From Cornus controversa (Eukaryota > Streptophyta > Magnoliopsida > Cornales > Cornaceae), in assembly GCA_026545225.1 (NCBI GenBank), contig CM048850.1, forward strand, positions 4,526,001 to 4,590,000: a stretch of DNA of 64,000 nucleotides, read 5' to 3'. Each line of letters opens with the position of its first letter. The first letter of the stretch is position 1. Made by a program: the position numbers and the translations under genes. Shown here piece after piece: positions 11,501 to 21,769 of this stretch. The notes under the pieces were generated by a model, which searched no databases, was not told the DNA's origin, and saw only the letters and a program-made list of their open reading frames with translations.

Positions 11501-12618
11501 CGCAATTGTGTGGGAAGTGTCTCGGTCACATGGTTGGTTGAGAATCATGTTAGGGTGTCGGGTGGGACCCGAGAGAGAGTGAGACGAGTTGATGGAACTG
11601 CTTGTATTTTCTATTGTGAAGCATGCTTTATGTTTAACGCATCCTTATATATGCGTTGTTTGTGACAGAACGTGATATGTGTTCGATATTTATTGCTTTT
11701 GAGCATGTTATATGGTTTAAATGCATCTTTATTGCATTTGAGATGTGCTACTTGATGAGTAGGAGACGTGATGATTGATTTACATCGTTTATGTAAATGG
11801 GTTGATATATATATATATGTTCCATATACATATTGATGCCGGATGTTTACTGCTTTCAAGCATGTTGAAAATGATTTCTAAAATCATGTGTTGTGGATTT
11901 TGTATGTTCATATGTGCTAGAGTAGCCACATACATCATTGGTTCATGCATGCTAGGTGGGGCATGGTCTTAAATATTGTGATATATTTAAGTGCATGTAT
12001 ATTTTTGAGAATATGTGAGGATCGACCTGCTGCAGCGGTGATAGTATGGTTCTACATACCTTGTTGGGCCTTTGAGCTCACCCCCTCCCAGGTTTTGCAG
12101 GTATTGCTGGTTTTGGAGTTAGTTGGGGAAACTGATAGTCCGAGTTGCAGAGGTAGTAAGTAGATTCTTTAGAATCTAATGTATGTCCAGGATAGTGGAT
12201 AGATAGATGCTTTACATTTGGATTAAATGTATGAGGCAATTACGTAGATTCAGTTCCTTTAGTTGTATTTTATTCATGTGATGTATGTATTTAATACGGA
12301 CATTCAAGGACTGAGGCATGTATATTTATGATTGAATTATGCATGTTGTAGAAATATTGGGGGGACACGGGCCCAGAAGTGTCCATTTTTATTGTTTAGA
12401 TATAAATGCTGGGGGGACACGTGCCCAGAAGTGTCCATATAAATTGTAAAGCAGGTATATCATGCCAGGAGCTGATTATTCAGAGTGGGTCATGCCCAAT
12501 TTTTGTAAAAATGATAGGAAATTGAGGTTGTATGATCAGGTGGAGGTTATGTCGTGAGGGTGATCTCACGGGGTTCACACCTCGGTTTCCGGGCCTCGGG
12601 AATCGGGGCGTGACAACA

Positions 12619-12630
12619 TGGTATCAGAGC
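12619..12630 (+). other. Primer-binding site, tRNA-Met type
   Basis: TGGTATCAGAGC, the standard plant initiator-tRNA-Met site, three bases after the LTR end at 12615. It shows that 8709-12615 is a 5' LTR in plus orientation. Confidence 0.9.
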
Positions 12631-12884
12631 ATGGTACCTTATAGAGGGTGAAAAGGGTCCATTGGGATTAATGGACCGGTTAACCTCTGGTTTCCCGGGA
12701 GTCGGGGAATCGGGGCGTTACAGGGGCAATATCATTATTTTTCAAAGAAGGTCAAATTGGAATCTAGTGCATGGGCATTTTGGGAGTTAAAGTCATTAGG
12801 GTTTCCTATCATTTCAAAAATGTGATTAAAAAAAAGGAAAATGAAAAATGAGTTGAAATTGCTTGTGATATATATATGAGATAT

Positions 12885-13025
12885 AGGGCGTCTGAACAAA
12901 ACATTGAGCAACCTGAGGGATTTGTCGATACAAAGCATCCTCAACATGTTCTCAAGCTCAGAAAAGTGCTCTATGGACTCAAGCAAGCTCCAAGGGCATG
13001 GTATGACAAACTCCATTCCTATTGT
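12885..13025 (+). pseudogene. Ty1/Copia reverse transcriptase scrap
   Basis: About 45 codons with [19 protein letters not shown] and APRAWYDKL, the hallmark segment of copia RT between the TAFLNG and YVDD blocks. No other copia domain adjoins it. It is an isolated fragment, not related in position to the SIRE-like element at 16437. Confidence 0.8.
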
Positions 13026-13067
13026 TGTGGTGAAAATATTGTTATTTATGCTACCAGACTAACAAGG

Positions 13068-13235
13068 AAATGGAACTCTTGTAAAGGTTAATTTAATGGC
13101 AGGTGTGAATCATCTTTTTGAGATTGTTGTGGTGTTGGTGGAGTTGTAAGAAAATGGAACTCTTGTAAAGGTTAATTTAATGGCAGGTGTGAATCATCTT
13201 TTTGAGATTGTTGTGGTGTTGGTGGAGTTGTATTG
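13068..13235 (+). repeat. Two-copy tandem duplication, 84-bp period
   Basis: 13068-13151 and 13152-13235 are almost identical (from aaatggaactc to ggagttgta). No coding content. Confidence 0.8.
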
Positions 13236-14194
13236 AGGTATTGTGGTGTTGTATTGTACTGAGAGGTTGTACGAGTTATATTATCAGGTTGAATCATTAT
13301 GCATTAACAGGGGACAAAGTCCCTGGGTGCGAACCCCTAAAAGGAATTATGTGTTAATAGGGGACATTGTCCCTGGGTGCGAGTCCTTAAAAGGAATTAT
13401 ATATTAATAGGGGGCATGGTCCTTGGGTGTGAGTCCCTAAAAGGTTCATGTATTATAGGTTAATAAAGACTCTGAGTAAGGGTCTTAAAAGGTTTGAATC
13501 ATAATCTTGTTGAGATATTATCTTTTTCTATTTGTTTATATTGTCCTCATTTTTAGATTTGTTAATCTCTACCTATGTTGTTTTGCATATTAAGTTATTA
13601 TAAATTTTAAAATAGTGTTAACTCTCTACTGGGCTATTTTGGCTCACCCCTATTCTTTTCCCTGCCCAGATTCGACTCAAGGTAATGGCTAGAGTGCTGA
13701 TCTATATACTTGGGACATGATGCTTCCTACACACATGGTGACATGATTTAAATGTTTAGGTGTAGGAGGATTTTTGTGTATATTATGTTACTTTTACTAT
13801 AAGCTTGGCTTGTAATAATTTTGTAATGTAAATATAACGGTTGGTGAGCTTTGTGAGTGCAATGTGTGAGGTTTGTAAACCTTGTATTATAGAACTTAAA
13901 TCCTACGAGTTGACAGGTTTTGGATATGTAAATTTTATAAATGGGGTTGATTTTATTCTGAAGTTTGAATGTATGATTTTAGATATTTTTACTTTGTAAT
14001 CCCAGAATTTTATACAGGTTCTCATTGTTTCAAAATTATGTAGATATATTGCCGAAATTTTCTCTTAATAAACTTTTTAAATGAAAAATGTGTTTCTAGG
14101 AATTCTAAATGTGAGTTAATCTGAATTTTCTCTAAAACCCCTAAACCCTCCACGTCACACCTCGGGTTTTGGGTCTCAAAATCTGGGGCATGAC
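13236..14194 (+). repeat. Truncated chromovirus LTR 'F' (3' part)
   Basis: Ends GGGGCATGACA, like the other chromovirus LTRs here, and contains the shared ctactgggc ... gctcacccc block at about 13627-13670. The 5' end is missing. It carries a hairpin array (13301-13490), listed separately. Confidence 0.55.
13301..13490 (+). repeat. 50-bp period hairpin array in LTR F
   Basis: Three units start at 13311, 13361 and 13411, with a diverged fourth near 13464. Units 1 and 2 contain GGGAC/GTCCC hairpins with loops aaa and att and end with 'taaaagg'. Unit 4 has a different but still complementary stem, AAGAC/GTCTT, in the matching place. Confidence 0.65.
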
Positions 14195-14642
14195 ATTCAT
14201 ATTGCAAAATATGTGCATTTGGTGAAGCATGAGTAATGTATGCTAAGTTGAGCATTGTAGGCATATGTGGGTAATATGAATGTGTTTTGGCATATGTGGG
14301 TAATGTGCAGTTGGTAGTGTGATGCATGCTAGATTTATTTAATAGCAATAATATTCATAGAAAAACATGGTATACATGTTTCATAGTATAGGTGCCCAAT
14401 GAGCACTATGTGAGAAATTAGAGTGTTGTCCAAGGTCTAGGGTTGTCCAAAAGGGTTATGTATCAGATTAGGACCGAGTAGAGGTGTATATGTTTTCTTG
14501 CTTATGTGATTAAACTATTAAGCATGATGTGTGAGTAAATACATTCATTATTGACTTGTATTTGTTTTGTGTTGACATGAGAGCATTGCATTTATCATGT
14601 AGTGTAGCGACATGTAGGTTGATGTCGGGTCGATACCTAGGT
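14195..14642 (+). repeat. Chromovirus LTR fragment 'D', left part
   Basis: AT-rich LTR sequence that continues at 28477 once the inserted solo LTR is removed. The joined sequence (about 1.3 kb) matches the LTR at 62147-64000 by eye, for example over the segment running into 'ttggggtat ... ctact'. Confidence 0.6.
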
Positions 14643-16436
14643 TGTAAGGACCGAGATTATTTTGACCAGTTCCGGGCGATTTTGGACCGGATTAAATTTT
14701 TTCGAATTAATTAAATTTCAGAAAGGGTGTGGATATATTTCTATATAAGTGGAAGGTGTATGTATATATATATATATATATATGGTACATATATTTATAT
14801 TTAATTATAAATATATGGTGGTGCATATGTATTTTTTTTAAACATGTATGTGGAAGTATGTATATGTTGGGATATATATATATATATATACATGTGTTAT
14901 ATTATATATATGTGAAACATGTGGCTGAAAAAGGAGTTTGGGATATTTGTTGTGTATGAAGATTCAAAAAAAATAAAAGGGAGAGAGAGACCCACGTGGA
15001 TCGACTGGAGAAGAGAAAAAGAAGAAAAGAAAAAGAAAGAAGAAAAGAAAAAGAAAAAAGAGAGAAGGGAAAGTTAGAGAGAAAGAGAGAACCATGATTT
15101 TTAGAGAGAGAAAGAGGAGAACAGAGAGAGAGAGGAGCTGATTCTGGCAACTCGACGGTGATTGTGGCGGCGATTGAAGTGGGCTGAAGGTAGCGGTAGT
15201 GGTCGGAGGAGGTGATCGCTCCGGCGTGGTAAACCTTCTTCGCTCAATGGCCATGGTGGCTAGTGGGTTGTTCTAGGTGGTTTTGAGTGGTTGTTTGGTG
15301 ATGAAAATGAATGTCAACGGTGGTGTGCTGATGGTGAGTGGCTGTGTGGTGGCCGAAAGTGAGCTTTTGTGTGGCTAATGGTGGCTCACTGCTAGAGATG
15401 CTACAGAGAGAGAGAGAGGGGTTTTCACAGCTGGGTCTGTTGGTGGATGTCTGACGGATACTCGTGGCTTTAGGTGGTTCTCGGTGGACTGTTTTGGGAT
15501 GACTCTGTGGGCTGGTACCGAAAGGGGGCTGCTATGTGGGTTCTCCTTGGTTGTTTCCGGTGGAGTTGGTGCCCGGGGTGGTGACTCAAGGCGGGTTGAT
15601 GGTGGCAGCCATGGATGGCATTTACTGGATTGTGGTTGGTGCCCGACGGTGGTCTGCTCGGTGGTGGAGGCTGGGTTGTCTGGTTTGTGGCAGCAGGTGG
15701 TGGTTTTCCGGCGTGGGTGTGGCTGGGACCATTCGGCTGGTGCATCATGGTTGTGGGTTGTTTTGGTGATCTAGTGGGTTCAATTGGTGGTGGCAGCACG
15801 TGTGGCTTGCGGTTGTGAAATGGCTGGTGGAGAAAACCCAGATAGAGGAGCTTGCGACTGTTGACTGGGTGGTGAAGATGATGGTCCGGCCATAAATGAT
15901 TGTGCATTTCTTATGGAGCTTCAATAGGCACAAAATGGACAGTGGGCTACCTATTTACATGGTTTTGATTGGAGGATTTCCTGGGTTAAATTTAGTGCAA
16001 GTGTATATACTGGAGTGTGTGTGTTCAACAAATTCATATATGGGTTGGGTTGGACATGACAGCGAGCTGAAATTGGTTATTTGGGTTAATTCAGATGTGG
16101 GCTGAAATTAGTTACGGGCTTGAATTGTACATGGGCTTGCACAAATAACTTGGACCAATCATGGAAATTAGAAGGAAAGAGAGTGGGTTCACATGTGACT
16201 TGGACACGAGATTGGACTGGGCTTGGTATGGACTGTTTTGCAGACGCGGATTCATTGGAGAGCGGGACTTAAAGCAAGTTGATTCTTGCCTCTATCTCCT
16301 ACGTATATTTTACTTACGTTGGGTAATTTACATATGTCTTAATTTGATCATATGTGGTATGTGTATATCTACATATATGTACTTATATATATGTGTGCAC
16401 AGGTGGATATTGTGTATACGTGAGATGTGAGGATAT
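14643..16436 (+). repeat. Solo LTR 'B', left part
   Basis: Begins TGTAAGGACCG like LTR A. It is flanked by target duplication taggt (14638-14642), repeated at 28472-28476 after the other end. It contains TA microsatellites, a GA tract (about 14984-15140), a GC-rich island to about 15900, and the conserved hairpin at 16274-16289. It is interrupted by the SIRE-like element after 16436. No primer-binding site or coding sequence follows its far end, so it is a solo LTR of about 4.1 kb. Confidence 0.8.
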
Positions 16437-17877
16437 TGTTACTCAGGAATTGACTCTAGAGGAGGGGGGTGAATTGAGTCTATAGTAATAATAGATAATT
16501 TTTATTTATCAAACTCCAAGATGACAGAATCAATTTCTCTTCTACTTAAGCAATGAATGTTTGATGAATAATTTAGCAATATAAAGCACAATATAGTAAG
16601 ATAGAGATAGAGAGATCAAACACAATTGACACGATGATTTTTGCGAGGTTCGGAATTCCTACTCCTCGGCTCAAGACCCCTCTTGAGACTTCCCGTGTCC
16701 AATATAGCTACTCCTTGCAGGTGGAGTGCAAAACCTTCTTATACAAGAGAAGCTCCTTCTCTTAATCTTCCTTGGGTCACACCAACCCTTTGCTAAAGGA
16801 ACAACCTCCTTTAGGCTTTCTTTGGATCAAACTGATCCTTTTGAATGGAGAAGTTTTACACAGGAATCTCTAAAAGATTGATTTACAATTTGAAGCTCTC
16901 AATATGGTTTTCTCTTCCAATAGATAGATACACAAGTGTAAGCTCACAGCCTAAATGAATCACAAGTGTTTAAAGCTCAAGTCTTTGAAAAACAGAGTAT
17001 TTGAAACGAATGCTCGATTGATTTTATCAGAATTGATTTTCTCAAGTTCAGTGACCAAAAAGATTCATAGAGTCATTCCTATTTATAAAGAGGAGATCAG
17101 ACAAGCCCGTTTTAAAATAGTTGCACAAGTGGTTTGAGGCATTAAATGCAGAAACTAGCCGTTAATTTTCTGAACCACCAGGTTTCGGTCGACTGATTAT
17201 TTCATCGGTCGACTGAACCAAGTGTTTCGGTCGACTGAAGCTTAGATTCGATCGACTGAAACTCCTCTGTTTTGAAAACCCTACTGGAATTTTTTCCAGT
17301 ATTTTTCAGTATTCATCAGTCGACTAAATAGATGATTCGGACGACTGATACGCTAGTTTCGGTCGACTGAAGCTGATCTTCGGTCGACTGAAACTCCCCT
17401 GTTTTGTAAAGCCTACTGGAATTTAATTCCAGACTTGTTCAGTCGGCTGAAGGACTTCATCGGTCGACTGACACTGTATGTATGTGCGAGGGAACTGATT
17501 TTTGAATGGTCATTTAGATGAGATCATGAAAGACTTGAGCTTTACTTGAATTCAAATAGACTTTAACATTATTTCCTAAGTACTCACCATCCTATCTACC
17601 CCTTCATCAAAGTGGACACTTGTTTGAGATGTTTGATCCTGGAAGACTTTGACACTTTGAATGCTTCATTTTTGATGCTTCTTCACGATCCTTTCTTGAT
17701 TTCATATGGCACTTCTTTGAACTTGAAGGCGATGGTATTTCTTGAAATATGTCTTTATATATATGATCACTGGCATAATTACTTAAATGAAGATATTAGA
17801 AATAAAAACATCATAAATGATTTGTAATCATCAAAATTACAAGATTGCCCTTAGGTTAAAAAACCTTCGGGTCAACA
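16437..17877 (-). repeat. 3' LTR of the SIRE-like element
   Basis: 1441 bp, TGTTACTCAG to GGTCAACA on the plus strand. A TATA-like box (ctttataaata on the minus strand) is at 17080-17089. About ten copies of the CGGTCGACTGA word lie at 17186-17470, that is, in U3 just upstream of TATA in element orientation. ORFs at 16955-17137 and 17612-17827 recur in the other LTR and are not genes. Confidence 0.92.
17180..17475. repeat. CGGTCGACTGA word array in U3 (left LTR)
   Basis: About ten copies at irregular spacing of 20-50 bp, all built on the SalI-like palindrome GTCGAC within (c/t)(a/g)GTCGACTGA. Some copies are mutated (GATCGACTGA, GGACGACTGA, AGTCGGCTGA). The same array is in the other LTR at about 25440-25730, and a related one lies between pol and the extra ORF. 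Confidence 0.85.
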
Positions 17878-17880
17878 ATC

Positions 17881-17891
17881 TCCCCCTTTTT
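17881..17891 (-). other. Polypurine tract of the SIRE-like element
   Basis: Minus strand aaaaaggggga, ending a few bases before the 3' LTR at 17877. It is the expected plus-strand DNA priming site and supports the LTR boundary. Confidence 0.85.
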
Positions 17892-18225
17892 GATGAAGAC
17901 AAATCATTTATGTTATGTGATTTTTGGAATGCTCTTGACAATGCTCCCCCTGTTAACATGCATATTAATTGAACAAAAATGAAAGAATTTGTTTTTCAAT
18001 TATTTTGTGATCATGTATCCTATAAGCACAATTTGACATTAATTTAGCAAAATGATAATTTCATTTATATTCAGGCTAGCACATATGAATTCAAAAAGCA
18101 TGATCATAACACAAAATACCCAAAAATATCCATAACACAAGCTAAAGTCACAAAAGGGCCAAATACATTAGATAAACTAGATGTTTTTATAAACTAGATG
18201 TTCTTACTTCTCCCCCTTTGTCAAA

Positions 18226-19527
18226 TCAAAAAGGGGGAAGGTCTAAGCCAAGACGAAGCTCGGATAAATTCTCATCATGTGAGCCAACTTGTCCAGCAAT
18301 CTCTTCAATACGATCACTAAGATCTTCCAATTCAGATTGCTTGATACTTGAAATTGCAAGTGCATCAATTTTCTTGGTTAAGTCATCCAATTTCTTCTGA
18401 TTGGCCTTGGTAATGGCCAAGTTTTCAGCTATCATGTTTCGAATATCTTGAGGGAACTGGAATGTAGTATCACGAGTGGATGGTGTACCCATTTGGTGGG
18501 ATGAAGGAATGTCAGCCTCTGTAGGCTTGTTTTGGCCTAACTCCTCTTCTTCTTCTTCCTCACTTTCTTCATCACTAGTTTCATTGCCACCAACAAGCTT
18601 TGGATCATACCAATGCCTATGCTCATCTTGCCTTAGTTTCATCATTTTTAGCATTGTGGAGTTGAGTCTGTCTCGCAGGCCATGAGTGACCGAATTACAG
18701 GAGTTCATGTTTACGCCTTTGGTTGTAAAGATTCGAGTGAGAGGCATGGCATAATAAAGATGAACACCGTTTTTCTTACAATCAAGTAGGTGGTGAAAAA
18801 TGAGGTATGAGAGATCAAATCTCTTACCGTTTAGTACACACCATACTAAGAATGCTTCCATGAACGAGACATCAGAACGTCCACCGGATTTGGGAAAGAT
18901 GGTATACATGATTATGTTGTAGACGAGGCGAGCTTCCACTGTCAATTGGCTCGATTTCACTTTCATGATGTTTGTGGTGGTTTTATCTTGACTCATTTGA
19001 CGAACAGCTTCTAAGGGATTGAAATCTGCACCTTCATACCAAATGTGGGAGGTATAGTATTGGATACCTCCTTGGGGAAGATTGAGAATCCGTCCAATGG
19101 ATGCTATATCAAGCATGATGTCGATCCCTGCAACATATGAGTAGACAGTGGATACGGGGGTATCGGTAAGAGGAATCAAATGAGCAAAGAAAAGTCGCAC
19201 AAGTTTTGGATAATAAGGGATGTCCATGGATACAAAATCCCCGAGACCTATGGCATCAAATAGTGCATATGTGTTGAGATTTAGAGACTCACATTCGGTT
19301 CTTGTCAAGATTTTCCCTTTTGCAACGACGCGATTTAGAAACTTTGTTTCATATTTGAGGCGATGATGCTCGGATTTGAACCATCGAATAGAGGTGATCG
19401 ATGATGATGGAGGAATCCCCGAAGCAGTGAGACGAGAGGGTTCCGACTGTGAGGCCTCACCATCGTGCGAAACTTTGGTCTTCTTTTTCGATTGAGAACT
19501 CCTCTCTGGATTTCTGCGAGGGGGCAT
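18226..19527 (-). CDS. Additional ORF downstream of pol ('envelope-like' position), 433 aa
   Basis: Intact ORF starting at the ATG at 19527. Basic, Ser-rich N-terminus (1-50), a folded-looking middle (50-310) related to the 376-aa ORF at 1491-2621 (YYPKLVRLFFAHLIP block, then a V-x-G-x-x-I segment), a Glu-rich stretch near 325, and a C-terminal heptad-rich region (365-425) likely to be a coiled coil. SIRE elements carry an ORF here that has been called envelope-like, but I see no signal peptide or transmembrane segment, so an envelope role is not supported. It is separated from pol by about 300 bp containing GTCGAC words. Function unknown. Confidence 0.7.
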   Translation of the reverse strand: MPPRRNPERSSQSKKKTKVSHDGEASQSEPSRLTASGIPPSSSITSIRWFKSEHHRLKYETKFLNRVVAKGKILTRTECESLNLNTYALFDAIGLGDFVSMDIPYYPKLVRLFFAHLIPLTDTPVSTVYSYVAGIDIMLDIASIGRILNLPQGGIQYYTSHIWYEGADFNPLEAVRQMSQDKTTTNIMKVKSSQLTVEARLVYNIIMYTIFPKSGGRSDVSFMEAFLVWCVLNGKRFDLSYLIFHHLLDCKKNGVHLYYAMPLTRIFTTKGVNMNSCNSVTHGLRDRLNSTMLKMMKLRQDEHRHWYDPKLVGGNETSDEESEEEEEEELGQNKPTEADIPSSHQMGTPSTRDTTFQFPQDIRNMIAENLAITKANQKKLDDLTKKIDALAISSIKQSELEDLSDRIEEIAGQVGSHDENLSELRLGLDLPPF

Positions 19528-19639
19528 GTTTGAGAGTGGTGAATTGGAAGAGGAGAAATTTGCTCGTCGGTCGCCTGAAGCAAGGAGGGAAAAGATAGAA
19601 ATGTTTAAAACCTAGGGTTTGCGACTTAAATTTGGGCAC

Positions 19640-19825
19640 AAAGTAGTTTCGGTTGACTGATTACCCGTTTCGGTCGACTGATTGATGTATCAGTCGCCTG
19701 AAGGTGTTTATCAGTCGGCTGAAAAAAAAACTGCATTTTGTTCAGTCGACTGAAAGTGAGGTTTCGGTCGACCGAAACATCTCTTCAGTCGACTGATGGT
19801 TCTATCAGTCGGCTGATAAATGCAG
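19640..19825. repeat. GTCGAC word array between pol and the extra ORF
   Basis: Eight words at about 19649, 19670, 19690, 19711, 19743, 19764, 19783 and 19806, alternating cGGTCGACTGA with variants such as CAGTCGCCTGA, CAGTCGGCTGA and CGGTCGACCGA. In element orientation they lie 110-300 bp upstream of the start codon of the 433-aa ORF. They repeat the vocabulary of the U3 array. Confidence 0.85.
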
Positions 19826-19835
19826 AGTCTCAGAA

Positions 19836-21740
19836 TCAGCAATATGTGACAACTTCATGTTCCAAAGCCATTCCTATTTCTCTTCTTAAGATATTAAACC
19901 TATCTTCTTGAAGAGGTTTAGTAAAAATATCGGCAAGTTGCTTATCGGTTGAAATAAAGATGAGTTCAATATCTCCTTTTGTAACATGATCTCTAAGGAA
20001 GTGATATCGTATTTCAATGTGCTTTGTTCGGGAGTGTTGGATAGGATTCTTAGAAATGCATATTGCGCTTGTGTTGTCACAATAAATCGGAATGTGGTCA
20101 AATGAGAGACAAAAATCTTGTAGTTGTTGTTTGATATATAGTGTTTGGGCACAACTACTTTCGGCGGCAACATATTTGGCTTCCGCCGTAGATAGGGCCA
20201 CGGAGTTTTGTTTCTTACATGACCATGATATAAGTGATTGTCCCAAGAAATGACAAGTCCCACTAGTGCTTTTCCTATCAATTTTGCATCCGGCAAAGTC
20301 GGCATCCGAGTAGCTAAAGAGATCAAAAGAAGTGTTTCTTGGATACCAAAGTCCCAAGTTGGGAGTTCCGCTTAAATATTTGAAGATACGTTTAACGGCA
20401 CTCAAATGTGATTCTTTAGGACAAGATTGAAATCTAGCACATAAGCATACGCTAAACATAATGTCAGGTCTACTAGCCGTTAGATATAGTAGACTTCCGA
20501 TCATACCTCTATAATTTTTGATGTCAACATCTTTCCCTTTTTCATCTTTATCCAAGTTGGATGAAGGACTCATAGGAGTTTTAGCATGTTTGGCTTCCTC
20601 CAAGCCAAATTTCTTTAGCAAATCTTTAACATACTTAGATTGACAAATGAAAATGCCATCAAGTGTTTGTTTAATTTGCAAACCTAAGAAGAAATTGAGT
20701 TCACCCATCATGCTCATTTCAAACTCCTTTTGCATGTTAGATGAGAATTCTCTACATAAGATTTCATTTGTTGAACCAAAAATTATATCATCAACATATA
20801 CTTGTATGATTAACAAATTTCCATTTACAATCTTGGTGAAGAGAGTGTTGTCAATTTTTCCTCTAACAAAGTTATTCTCAAGTAAGAACCCACTTAGTCT
20901 CTCATACCAAGCTCTTGGGGCTTGTTTTAATCCATACAAAGCTTTTGACAATTTATAAACATGATTCGGAAGATTGTGATCCTCAAAGCCCGGTGGTTGT
21001 TCAACGAACACCTCTTCTTCTATTAGACCATTTAGGAAGGCGCTTTTTACATCCATTTGATATAACTTGAAGTTTTTGTAGGAAGCAAAAGCAAGTAGCA
21101 TTCGAATGGCCTCTAGTCTAGCTACGGGTGCAAAGGTTTCTTCATAATCAATTCCCTCTTCTTGATTATATCCTTGAGCTACAAGTCTAGCTTTGTTTCT
21201 AGTAATGACCCCTGATTCATCCTTTTTGTTTCTAAAAACCCACTTAGTCCCGATAATTGTCTTATCTTTAGGTCTTGGAACCAATTTCCACACTTGATTT
21301 CTTTCAAATTGATTTAGTTCCTCTTGCATTGCAAGAATCCATGACTCATCATTTTCGGCTTCACAAAAGTTTTTAGGCTCAATTTGAGATACAAAAGCCA
21401 AGTGATTGCACATATTGTTAACTTTGGATCTAGTACTAACTCCTTCGGATGGACTACCAATGATTTGATCAATTGGGTGATTTTGTACAAATTTCCAACT
21501 TTTAGGAGGACAATCATCTTCTTTTTCGTTAGAAAGATCTTTGTCAAGGATTTCTTTTGGGGAATCATCAACCATAGGCTCATTATTTTTTGATTCAATG
21601 CTAGCGATTTCATGAGATGTTTCTATTTCTCCCCTTTCATCATCATCATCATCTAAAATTCTTTTGGGAGGAGGGGGGAGTGATTCATCAAAAACAACGT
21701 GTATAGATTCAACAACCGTTAGAGTTCTTTTGTTGAACAC
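19836..21740 (-). pseudogene. Copia pol, C-terminal part: reverse transcriptase and RNase H
   Basis: 634 codons. RT begins at about residue 130 ([22 protein letters not shown]), with TAFLNG-type [27 protein letters not shown] and the catalytic [11 protein letters not shown]. RNase H follows with the YSDADFAGC and [13 protein letters not shown] blocks and the terminal TKPLQEDRF. Catalytic residues look intact. The first residues ([19 protein letters not shown]) are the RT-proximal linker that is in a different frame from the integrase part, so translation as one polyprotein is broken. The stop is followed by the spacer carrying GTCGAC words. Confidence 0.93.
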
Positions 21741-21769
21741 TCTATAGGCTTTGCTTCTAGATGAATATC

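Larger units (their letters stand above)
8709..12615 (+). repeat. 5' LTR of element A (3.9 kb)
   Basis: Very long LTR, typical for Tekay/Del chromoviruses. In order: TA microsatellites (8850-8890), a GA-rich tract (9112-9245), a GC-rich island (9245-9960), a 7-bp hairpin (10111-10130), TA/TG-rich sequence, a hairpin array (11190-11500), and an acceptor-like block (12070-12100). The LTR split at 14643-28471 is a homologue along most of its length, with the same order of segments. Confidence 0.75.
8709..12722 (+). mobile_element. Tekay/Del-like deletion derivative: complete LTR + PBS + 3' LTR tail (element 'A')
   Basis: A five-base target duplication ggggc (8704-8708 and 12723-12727) bounds this unit. 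It contains a 3.9-kb LTR (8709-12615, TGTAAGGACC to GGCGTGACA), a tRNA-Met primer-binding site, about 30 bp of leader, then roughly 70 bp that align by eye to the last part of the same LTR and end GGCGTTACA. I infer that the whole interior and most of the 3' LTR were deleted after insertion. No coding capacity remains. Confidence 0.75.

Noticed and set aside
12619-12630. tRNA-Met gene fragments (also 24678-24689, 52735-52747)
   Set aside because: Only the 12-13 base primer-binding sites, placed next to LTR ends or the viral origin; no tRNA body.
12656-12722. Separate LTR end from another element
   Set aside because: The ggggc duplication encloses it together with LTR A, so it is better read as the same element's 3' LTR tail.
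16955-17137. 60-residue ORF repeated at 25210-25392
   Set aside because: Identical copies because both are in SIRE LTRs; overlaps the TATA region.
18226-19527. Retroviral envelope function for the ORF downstream of pol
   Set aside because: No signal peptide, transmembrane helix or glycoprotein pattern; shares a domain with a cytoplasmic-looking ORF.
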